From assembly GCF_902713425.1 (NCBI RefSeq), contig NC_081197.1:56532104-56596103 (forward strand): a stretch of 64,000 bases of DNA. Direction: 5' to 3'. This stretch comes from Acipenser ruthenus. Taxonomy: Eukaryota; Chordata; Actinopteri; Acipenseriformes; Acipenseridae. The notes beneath the pieces are model-generated. The model was given only the letters and a program-made list of their open reading frames with translations. It did not search any database and was not told where the DNA came from. Position 1 is the stretch's first letter, and each line of letters opens with the position of its first letter. A program made the position numbers and the translations under genes. Shown here in pieces: positions 36,372 to 45,913 of this stretch.

Positions 36372-37983
36372 CAGTGCCTTGCGAAAGTATTCGGCCCCCT
36401 TGAACTTTGCGACCTTTTGCCACATTTCAGGCTTCAAACATAAAGATATGAAACTGTAATTTTTTGTGAAGAATCAACAACAAGTGGGACACAATCATGA
36501 AGTGGAACGAAATTTATTGGATATTTCAAACTTTTTTAACAAATAAAAAACTGAAAAATTGGGCGTGCAAAATTATTCAGCCCCTTTACTTTCAGTGCAG
36601 CAAACTCTCTCCAGAAGTTCAGTGAGGATCTCTGAATGATCCAATGTTGACCTAAATGACTAATGATGATAAATAGAATCCACCTGTGTGTAATCAAGTC
36701 TCCGTATAAATGCACCTGCACTGTGATAGTCTCAGAGGTCCGTTTAAAGCGCAGAGAGCATCATGAAGAACAAGGAACACAACAGGCAGGTCCGAGATAC
36801 TGTTGTGGAGAAGTTTAAAGCCGGATTTGGATACAAAAAGATTTCCCAAGCTTTAAACATCCCAAGGAGCACTGTGCAAGCGATAATATTGAAATGGAAG
36901 GAGTATCAGACCACTGCAAATCTACCAAGACCTGGCCGTCCCTCTAAACTTTCAGCTCATACAAGGAGAAGACTGATCAGAGATGCAGCCAAGAGGCCCA
37001 TGATCACTCTGGATGAACTGCAGAGATCTACAGCTGAGGTGGGAGACTCTGTCCATAGGACAACAATCAGTCGTATACTGCACAAATCTGGCCTTTATGG
37101 AAGAGTGGCAAGAAGAAAGCCATTTCTTAAAGATATCCATAAAAAGTGTCGTTTACAGTTTGCCACAAGCCACCTGGGAGACACACCAAACATGTGGAAG
37201 AAGGTGCTCTGGTCAGATGAAACCAAAATCGAACTTTTTGGCAACAATGCAAAACGTTATGTTTGGCGTAAAAGCAACACAGCTCATCACCCTGAACACA
37301 CCATCCCCACTGTCAAACATGGTGGTGGCAGCATCATGGTTTGGGCCTGCTTTTCTTCAGCAGGGACAGGGAAGATGGTTAAAATTGATGGGAAGATGGA
37401 TGGAGCCAAATACAGGACCATTCTGGAAGAAAACCTGATGGAGTCTGCAAAAGACCTGAGACTGGGATGGAGATTTGTCTTCCAACAAGACAATGATCCA
37501 AAACATAAAGCAAAATCTACAATGGAATGGTTCACAAATAAACATATCCAGGTGTTAGAATGGCCAAGTCAAAGTCCAGACCTGAATCCAATCGAGAATC
37601 TGTGGAAAGAACTGAAAACTGCTGTTCACAAATGCTCTCCATCCAACCTCACTGAGCTCGAGCTGTTTTGCAAGGAGGAATGGGCAAAAATTTCAGTCTC
37701 TCGATGTGCAAAACTGATAGAGACATACCCCAAGCGACTTACAGCTGTAATCGCAGCAAAAGGTGGCGCTACAAAGTATTAATTTAAGGGGGCTGAATAA
37801 TTTTGCACGCCCAATTTTTCAGTTTTTTATTTGTTAAAAAAGTTTGAAATATCCAATAAATTTCGTCCCACTTGTTGTTGATTCTTCACAAAAAATTACA
37901 GTTTCATATCTTTATGTTTGAAGCCTGAAATGTGGCAAAAGGTCGCAAAGTTCAAGGGGGCCGAATACTTTCGCAAGGCACTG
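36372..37983 (+). mobile_element. Tc1-like DNA transposon, apparently complete
   Basis: The element starts CAGTGCCTTGCGAAAGTATT and ends with its complement, flanked by TA on both sides (36370-36371 and 37984-37985). The left inverted repeat is about 213 bp and the right about 195 bp; the right one lacks 18 bp that the left one has. It encloses a full-length transposase. Elements with these ends are common in salmonids and other fish (recall). It lies about 180 bp upstream of the membrane-protein exon, probably in an intron of that gene. Confidence 0.95.
36763..37782 (+). CDS. Tc1 family transposase, intact ORF
   Basis: A 339-residue ORF without internal stops encodes a Tc1/mariner transposase. 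The N-terminal paired-like helix-turn-helix regions (residues about 1-110, with KKISQALNIPRSTVQ and TTISRILHKSGLYGR) bind the inverted repeats, separated by a GRPSK AT-hook-like motif. The catalytic DDE domain has WSDETK, QQDNDPKH and NPIENLW. The spacing between the second aspartate and the glutamate is 34 residues (DD34E), as in Sleeping Beauty. Length matches active relatives (about 340). The ORF looks whole, implying a young insertion, although whether it is active cannot be read from sequence. Confidence 0.95.
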   Translation: MKNKEHNRQVRDTVVEKFKAGFGYKKISQALNIPRSTVQAIILKWKEYQTTANLPRPGRPSKLSAHTRRRLIRDAAKRPMITLDELQRSTAEVGDSVHRTTISRILHKSGLYGRVARRKPFLKDIHKKCRLQFATSHLGDTPNMWKKVLWSDETKIELFGNNAKRYVWRKSNTAHHPEHTIPTVKHGGGSIMVWACFSSAGTGKMVKIDGKMDGAKYRTILEENLMESAKDLRLGWRFVFQQDNDPKHKAKSTMEWFTNKHIQVLEWPSQSPDLNPIENLWKELKTAVHKCSPSNLTELELFCKEEWAKISVSRCAKLIETYPKRLTAVIAAKGGATKY

Positions 37984-37985
37984 TA

Positions 37986-38803
37986 TATAGTAAGTTAAAT
38001 GATGTAATTGATATTAAATGACAAATATGACCTACATGTATATAATTGTTAGCCTCTAGATGTACCATATCATTACAAATATTTACCCTATACAGCTGTC
38101 CACACATGATCTACTGAATATTTCCATGTTAGTTTAAGATATTTTGAAACACATTTTAAAGAAGACTCCACTGGGTTGTCTAGTCTAATCTCTTACAATG
38201 TTCTTTTACTTGCATCCTTCCAGAAGTTGAGTAAAATCTCAGCAAATGTGTCATTTTCCTTGAAGCCATCATACGCCTAACTTAATTTTCAGCCAATCCA
38301 AAAAAAAAAAGCCAGTAAGGTGCAGCACTCTATAGCTATGATCTTGCAATAGATAAATCAAACCTTTCAGTATCAGCAATTATTTCTTTTCCTGGCAACA
38401 GTTGCTATGGAAACATTTCCCAGGAACTGATGTAGTCAGGGTTCCACCTCAGCTTTAAGGAAACCAGTAGATTTTAAATTCTAAAAAGGATTCTAAAAAG
38501 AAGTATTACAAAAAAATACACAGAACTACTGAACAGCACAGGCTCATTTTTTCATTCAATAATCTTGTGAACTGTCCAGACAGCTGCTTGTTATAAAGAG
38601 CATTGATTGGCATTTTAATGAAGTTCCCAAGCATGATACTCCTGGTACACAAGCAATGTGAAACTGGGGTTTATGTTCGTGTCATTTAGAGCTACAGACT
38701 TCTTCTGTTATGTTTTACGTGGTCTGTGTACTGCATTTAAATGTAAACGCCGCTGTTTGGCACTTTCTGGCAGTGGTGGTTACACTCACATTATACAGTT
38801 TAC
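37986..38803. other. sequence between Tc1 and tentative exons
   Basis: Nothing recognisable is seen; it may be intron of the unrecognised minus-strand gene. Confidence 0.4.
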
Positions 38804-39106
38804 ATACAAAAAGGGTTTCTCCTGGCATCTGCAGTATTGTGATGCTGACAGCGTAACCTCGTTTGCATACTCTTTGTCTGGTTCGTAAAATACTGCCAGG
38901 GCTTGTAAGCACCAAAGCCCATTGTTGGCTTGGTAAAAGAAAGCCTTAGCTGTAAGAAAGAGAAGGTTACACCTAAACTGACTCGGGCCCATAGTCATAC
39001 AGATAGAGGGGTGGAGTGCTCTTACACACAGCACACCAAAGACAAGATACCAAAGCCAGAATCCCATGTGTTCTGTGGATATCGAAGATCCCGCAGCAGT
39101 TGTCAT
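38804..39106 (-). CDS. possible 5' exons of the minus-strand membrane protein (tentative)
   Basis: A minus-strand ATG at 39067 (or 39106) gives MGFWLWYLVFGVLC, which looks like a signal peptide, followed by a GTAAGA donor at 39026. A second possible exon runs from a CTTACAG acceptor (38949) to a GTAAAC donor (38804) and includes an NQT glycosylation sequon in one frame. It is in the right orientation to supply the N-terminus of the gene at 35.4-36.2 kb. However, the phase does not join directly to that exon, so at least one exon would be missing. I treat this as a hint only. Confidence 0.2.
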
Positions 39107-40133
39107 TGAAGAGGAAGAGATTAACTCCAGTGTCTCAGCTAAATGCTCTGCTTAACAAGCTTCATGTCCCCACAGGGCCTCGTCAGAAACCTGGTATCAT
39201 TTTCTTTTGAGAGTTGGAAAATGGATAAATACGGGCTTGCATAAAACTGGGCCAACTTTTGCTGCAGCCTTAATGCACCCCTCTGTGTGTTATATTGAAA
39301 TATACTGGGGTTATTATAAGCACAAGCATTTAAAACAAGAGTCAGTTTGACCGAGAGTGTCACTGAGTGCTCCGTGTTATTCAATAGAACACTCTTATTT
39401 CAAATAGTTCCACAGCAACCGCATGTTATAAAAGCTTCAAGTACCTCTGACCTCACAGCCACACACTTCAATGGGAACACACTGCTGGTGCCACCTTGTT
39501 TAACAGCATGCTAGAACAAGGTCAGTTTGTGTCACACCTACTCAGCTTTAAAGCCCAAGAAAAAAAGAGATTGTACGCAGGCTACATTATGACTTTCAGA
39601 CAGAGTACGTTTCCCTGCCCCAGAACTAGAGCGATTGTACACCCTCACAGCTTTTTAATGTGTAGTCTTCATGTTTCGTTTGTTATGCACATCCCACAGC
39701 AAAATGAATGTGAGGACGGCTACAGCAAGATACCTGATTCACTTGAGTTTTGTTTTGTTTGGGCCGATTGGAAGAGATCGGACAAGGCACTGTTTAGTAC
39801 ATTAATTCAGTTTCTAGGGAGCTGTACGCCTCTAAATGCTACCCATGCATGACAGGGTATGTAAAATTAGCTTGCAACTTTAATGAATGTTCTTAATTGT
39901 TAACAGAGCGGATATTTGTTGTAGTTACAGCATGGTGACAGTGTATTCTGCACAGCTGTGCTTGCTGAGTTGCTCCTCATCTGTGAGTATGCCAACATCT
40001 CAATATGCTTTTGCTAGTTGATTATAGCTGACTGCAGTTCCTGGTTTAGGGGTTGAAATTCGACCTAGCTGTGATCATTATATACAGCCCCAGGGAATCC
40101 CTTGCGGGGATCACAATGACCAACCTCTTAGAG
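39107..40133. other. non-coding stretch
   Basis: No supported exon. The first exons of the death-domain gene could lie here but show no convincing signal. Confidence 0.4.
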
Positions 40134-40456
40134 CAGTGGTTTTCAACCTGTGGTACGTGTGCCAGTACTGGTACGTGACAGGCTTGCAACTGGTACACAC
40201 CGGCAGGTGTTCTTTATGACGATATGACTCCTCAACCACAATACTGATGAGAGGTAATTGTTGTGAACTTTCAAAGTTACTGTGTTGTTGATTGTGGTGA
40301 ACTCCTTTTGTCAAATAATTAGATGATGCCGTCACATTTTCAGTGAGAAAACCGGTGATAACAGGGTAGGTCTCTGTTTTACAGCAGCTGTTTAAGATTG
40401 CACATGGTTACTGGTACACCTGGTGGTCTCTGCTGGAAACAGGTTGAAAACCACTG
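40134..40456. mobile_element. non-autonomous hAT element (MITE)
   Basis: It starts CAGTGGTTTTCAACCTG and ends with the exact complement, CAGGTTGAAAACCACTG. It is flanked by 8-bp direct repeats that match at 6 of 8 positions (TCTTAGAG and CCTTAGAC), the hAT target length. It is 323 bp long without a transposase. The diverged target repeats point to an old insertion. Confidence 0.85.
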
Positions 40457-40800
40457 CCTTAGACTACAATCAGATTTAACAAAATTAACATCCATGATAA
40501 TAAATCATTATTATCAAGCCTCTCTTCAAGTGCAATATTACATGGCTAAATCTGATGCATCGAGAACTTTAGGATACATTGTGGGGGGCATTTTTGAAAT
40601 AAGCATTAGTGTATTGCAAACCCAGCTCAGGACTGACACTATATATTACACTCCCTGCACCAGAGATGAGGCCTGTATGAGATCATATTCCAGCATACAC
40701 AGTATCTTTATACAGATGATCTATAGTTCTAGGATTTAAATAAGTGTAAATTAGTACCAGATTTGCAATTCTACATTAACTTGTTTTTTCTTTCCAACAG

Positions 40801-41591
40801 CAAATCCAGAAACAGTAATAATTTGGAGAATTTATTTGAAATGTCAAAGAAAGCACAAGAGGTAGGTAAGCCATTATAAACAGTAAAACTATATTCTGGA
40901 TACATTTACTCCACAAAATTTAAAAAACCAACAACAGCTGGGAGTTACATTTTACATTGTGGTTAGAGCTCTGAACAGGGGCTCAGCATTGCTTGGGTTC
41001 AAGACAGGAGGGATGCTGTTGTTAAGGTACTTCAGTATAATTAAATAAATAGAGCTTACTGACTAAACTCCTCAAAATATGGTTATTGCATATAGAAACC
41101 AACATTATGTTTATAAAAAAGATTTATTTCAAATACGTGTGTCATTTTTGTACCATAGGATGCTGTCATTAATCTCAAATCTATACAAGACATTGCGAAG
41201 CAGCTGGGGTTTGAATGGACCATCATTGCTTATGAGCTGGGTCTCACCAGGGCAGAAGTGAGACAGTTCCATGCTGCTGCACATGAGAAGAAAGCCCAGG
41301 CTCAGAAGATGCTGGAATGCTGGTAGCGTGCTGCTGAATCACTCATTCTTTACCACTGGACACAAACACTGACAGCTCCCATTGTGTGTTTCTTTACTTA
41401 ACCTTTGACATCAATCTCTTAGTTTCTGTAAAATGTTCCTGCAAAATGTAGGACCTTCTGGAAAAAGACTGTACACATATCATAATGAATAAGTGAAAGC
41501 ATCTCAGTGAACATCATGACTGAAACAAAGATACAACAGAAGGGTTTGCAGTCGTACATAAAAACAAATTCTTGTTATATATATATATATA

Positions 41592-41671
<80 letters not shown>

Positions 41672-42275
41672 CCTCACGTTATCTCAGTAAAGAGAACACA
41701 AGAGTACTTGTTTTGAATACTGAAATGTATTTTAAAATGGCTGCCAAACTGAAAAAAAAGAAAGTGTGGTCCATTTTAAATGCAGACTTAGAAGGCTTTT
41801 AATATTTAACATATCGTACACGCTGTACTTCATTTTGTGTTGGGTGTATATTCAGTTCTTTTAAACTACAGTATTCCCTTCACTTGCACCAGTATTAGTG
41901 AATGCTGTTTTTCTTTTTTTGTTGCTGATACAACGAGAACATGTGTGTAGCCTGCTGATAGCATGTGCCACGCCTTACTCCCTGGCAACCGCCTACTGGA
42001 AATAGTTTAGTTTCATTTTACTTTTCAACCCCCCACCCAGGTATGAGAGATCGTGGAACAAACTGAACAAAACCAAACTTCTGCAGGATGCTCTGGAGCG
42101 GGCCGGCCGAAAGGACCTGGCTGATAAACTGCAATGCCTGCACTGGGGCCACCAGAAACTCAGCAACAGAGTAGAGCTCCCCTCAGCATTCCTCTTCCTC
42201 ATCACTGTGCACAAAACCATCAACACCAGGGAGGGGCTCAAGAAGATCAATGAGCTGAGCCGCAGGTACACTTAA
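40801..42275 (+). CDS. death-domain protein, last three exons (identity unknown)
   Basis: Three exons fit in phase: 40801-40861, 41159-41322 and 42041-42275, with GTAGGT and GTAGCG donors and clean acceptors (TTTCCAACAG, TACCATAG, CCACCCAG). They encode 152 residues ending in TAA, and AATAAA follows at 42451. From about residue 26 the sequence SIQDIAKQLGFEWTIIAYEL, GLTRAEVRQFHAAAH, KMLECWYERSWNKL and LLQDALERAGRKDLADKL has the six-helix spacing and conserved tryptophans of a death domain, similar in layout to CRADD, PIDD1 or THOC1. About 50 further residues follow. Death domains assemble apoptosis or NF-kB signalling complexes, but the partner here is unknown. The upstream end was not found. 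I know of no gene at this position in mammals. Confidence 0.7.
40957..41040 (+). mobile_element. decayed tRNA-derived SINE fragment
   Basis: GTGGTTAGAGCTCTG resembles Pol III box A and GGGTTCAAG box B, with the same head as the SINE at 8.3 kb but no tail. It is a short remnant in an intron of the death-domain gene. Confidence 0.4.
41574..41671. repeat. (TA)n microsatellite
   Basis: TA dinucleotides over nearly 100 bp, with one short TGTGTG interruption, in an intron of the death-domain gene. Confidence 0.95.
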
Positions 42276-42450
42276 GACCATCAGCACACCTACCCCAGCC
42301 ATTTGTCCCAGTGTGTCAGCTGTCACAACATTCTGCAGTACTTACAATATATCTGCTACCGCTTTGCCTCAGATCAATGGATTAGACCCCTTTGTCTTTA
42401 ATAAGAAGCGCACAGTTTCTAACAGTTATTGATGTTAACAAGTAAAAAAA

Positions 42451-42456
42451 AATAAA
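42451..42456 (+). promoter_or_regulatory. poly(A) signal of the death-domain gene
   Basis: AATAAA about 175 bp beyond the stop codon. Confidence 0.6.
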
Positions 42457-43065
42457 AAGTCAATGATTTAGCACTGGAGAAAATGTTTGAAAGTAGCAAA
42501 GCTAATAGGGTTTGGGTTTGAATCTGGCTTAAAGGCTACAAGCAAATTATGTTTTTTTTTGTTTTTTGTTTTTTTATCTAATAGAACCACTCACAAAAAC
42601 ACCACACAATTTACCGTAATTATACAGGTTGTATTGGAGAGAAAAAAACTGTTATTTTACTTAAACTGCTAAGGTTGTCCTTTCAGAGCAATATAAAGAA
42701 GGGCCTATTGGCAATGCGAGAAAGCACACAGTTCTGTGCTTCACTGATAAGGCATGACTTACTTAATTAGCTAATAACATAATTCATATACACAACAGAT
42801 GCTTTTGAAAAATCAGGAAATGTAAATAATGTGCTAATAACACTGCATTGTTGAAATAATAAATAACGTGTTTAGTGTCCCTGTCCTTTTCTATGTAGGT
42901 TTGCACTAATAACAATACTGGTGCTGGTGGTGGCTGATTAGAGGGCACTCCTCGTGCCCCACCATGGTGTTGAAAGACACTGCAGTCTGAGGTGCCTCCT
43001 TTCCTTTGGGATTGCAAGTTAACCCAAAGTTCTGTTTAAACTCGGAACTTTGAAAGAGTTATTTT

Positions 43066-43080
43066 GGCGCCACCTGGTGG
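43066..43080 (-). promoter_or_regulatory. CTCF-like motif
   Basis: On the minus strand the sequence reads CCACCAGGTGGCGCC, close to the CTCF core CCACCAGGGGGCGC. Occupancy cannot be judged from sequence. Confidence 0.45.
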
Positions 43081-44502
43081 TTAAATATAAACATTACAAT
43101 TGCACAATTAATAAATATAAGGTGTTAATACTGTACTTCTCTTAACCCTTTGTCGTTTTTTTCTGATATTGTTATACTGTAGTGTCAACTTAATTGTTGG
43201 TTAGCCAATAGCCATTAAATTCATTAAAGGGCTAAAGGGAAAGTTAGATCCAAGAGCTTATTTTTGTTGGACTTCAGTGCGACAGCTAAGCCTGTGTTTT
43301 CTGTTTAATGGCATGTGCTTTACATACATTCGCAGCCCACAAAAGCAGGGCCCGGTCGACTCTGGATCAAACCCAAACAAGCTGATTCCCATATCTGTAG
43401 AATTCAGCAGGTTACCAAAGCAACGATAGAACATGTGAGGCCAGAAACCAGCAGGAAAAACAAGCAAGACTCAGTGAACAATGGGCTAGCCACCGTATAG
43501 CCGTCTGTCTTGCACGCCTTTGCTAATTTAATTACACACAAGTGCAGAGCTGTAATCAGGAACAGTGGCTGCAGGACTACCTATAAAATGTGATTAAACG
43601 TGAGCTCTTTCTGTTGTTTCCCATTTAAGTAAATCAGGAACAACACCCTACTAACATATTTTAAACAAGCATTAAATAACCTGGGCATGTAACGGGCCCT
43701 ACTCAAAAAAATGAAAGCAGCAAAGATGAAATATGGCATAAGTAACACCATGAACACACAGTGAAACCAACGTGTTAATCCAGGGAGAGCTTTCCATCTT
43801 TTTCAGTCCCGGTCGTCCCACCCTCCCTGTGGGCGGCACTGCCTATGGGCACTTTGATTGGGTGTCCCTGATATTATGCACATAATAAAATGAATATACT
43901 GTATCTGTTCATTTCAGGGTGTAAAGTCGTCCCTTGAAATACCCACAATGTTAATTATGTTTTGGACAAAATGCATTTGGAATGCTGCTCCTTTACTTTC
44001 TGGGTACACTGCACTAAATTCAAGAGTGCAAAAACGAAAACATCCAATCATGTGTACTTCTGTATAAATTGCCCATGCCATACATTCTCCATACAATTTG
44101 ACTTCACTGTGGAAAATGCAGGCCTGGGTGTTTGGTGATTAATTGCACATAATTACATCTTTGAAGCCGGTTTCATGTGGGGGGGGGGGGGGAGATTGGG
44201 GGGGCACAGGTCAAGGAATACAACGTCTACTGCAGGATTACAGGATTACTATAATTCCCAGCTATGATCATTATTACACAAATCAGATCGTAAGATTGGG
44301 ATAAGGACTGGGGGCTTGTCAACGACCAGCTGTAACAGGCATGCTGTAAAGCTGTTGCCAATGGTTTACTATATACAGTACAGCAAAAATACAACTGACG
44401 CAGAATTGTGCTTGTGAACAAACCAATAAAAATAGATTCAATATAAAGACACTTCCATCCTGGTCAAGGTTTTACTTGATTGTACGTACATACTGAACTT
44501 TT

Positions 44503-44762
44503 TTAGTTTAGTATATTCAAAGTGCTCACTTCACTGTGTTCTTTTTCAGTTTAGTATATTCAAAGTGCTCCTCTTACTGCATTCTTTTTTAGTTTAGTAT
44601 ATTCAAAGTGCTCACCTCACTGCATTCTTTTTTAGTTTAGTATATTCAAAGTGCTCACCTCACTGCATTCTTTTTTAGTTTAGTATATTCAAAGTGCTCC
44701 TCTCACTGCATTCTTTTTTAGTTTAGTATATTCAAAGTGCTCACCTCACTGCATTCTTTTTC
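44503..44762. repeat. 43-bp minisatellite, 6 copies
   Basis: The unit AGTTTAGTATATTCAAAGTG followed by CTCACCTCACTGCATTCTTTTTT recurs six times with a few substitutions. Confidence 0.92.
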
Positions 44763-45140
44763 TCTTTTGATATGTCACTTGTCAAATGACAAAGCTGTCA
44801 GCACCCTCCCCCTCAGACATTAAAATCAAGATGATGACTACCACCAACCTCATCAAAAGTAATGAAAAACAGAATGCAAGAAAATATCTACAGTACCTGA
44901 GAAATGACTCAACCGTTTTGATGACATTCAGTAAATCACTTGAATATCGTTCTAGTGGTTAGAGCAAGAAGAATTTCTTTTGTAAATCACACACAGGAGT
45001 GAACTATTTTCATACATTGTGTAAATGTGTACGGGTCGTATTTTGTAGTCTGATGCTCTTGTATAGAAAATACTTGCATCTACCTCCCTCTGGCCCACTA
45101 AAGAAATAACTGGGAGGAATCAGACATGTGTCATGAAAGG

Positions 45141-45146
45141 TTTATT
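45141..45146 (-). promoter_or_regulatory. KBTBD poly(A) signal
   Basis: AATAAA on the minus strand, about 770 bp past the stop codon, giving a 3' UTR of roughly 0.8 kb. Confidence 0.6.
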
Positions 45147-45913
45147 AACTGAGAGCACAAAATGGCTTGTACTTTTTAGTCACAAAATTCTTGTAAGCCT
45201 TATCAAAATATTAGGGGCTTTTATCAAACTGCTGTGAGTTGTGGCAAAGTAACAATTTCAAAGCAAGTAGGCTATTCTGAAGCATTTCCTTCCATACAAA
45301 ACTATAAAAAAAATCTCCCGTCCCCCTCCCCCTCCTCCCTGATGTAGATGTTGTTAAATATTAAAGGCTGATACACATTCCCCTTGGTTTAAGTCCATTA
45401 CCATTACACCTACTCCTTCTGAGTCACACAAAGAGCTGTGTGAACAAAGCACCTGACACCTCTTTTCCATTTGGTATCTAAATCCAGTTGAACCAGGTGG
45501 CACTTGTCCATGTGCTGTTGTCTCTCAGCTAGTTTCATTCTTCCTGTTAGCAGCTAGGACCTCATGCTAAGCCGCACGAGTGTTCTGTACTGAATCAGGA
45601 AATATTTTGTCCGTCCCCCGTGCCAAAAAAAAAATAAACAAAAAGCAGTTAAGATGCCTCTCAGAGTGCATGCTACCACATTGAGGTCTGGGTGCTAATC
45701 AAGTCACATCTTTAAGCACTGGTAATGGCTGGTTTCAAGGTTTTAAAATCTCAAGAGCCAAGCAATAATAAAAATGAAACCCAATAAACAAATGTAAAAG
45801 TATGAAATACAAACCCCCCACTACATTACTTGTATTTGTAACTTACTGATGCACACCTGTCAAACAAATATTATATGAATCTAAATACAGTGTATATGGG
45901 GATGCTGAGAGTG

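Larger units (their letters stand above)
42457..45140. other. intergenic region between death-domain gene and KBTBD
   Basis: No gene is seen. It holds a CTCF-like motif near 43.07 kb, a G-run at about 44.18-44.21 kb and a 43-bp tandem repeat at 44.5-44.76 kb. Confidence 0.6.

Noticed and set aside
39066-39152. Plus-strand mini-ORF MCSVDIEDPAAVVIEEEE as first exon of the death-domain gene
   Set aside because: It ends in a stop with no usable donor before it, and it overlaps the minus-strand signal-peptide candidate.
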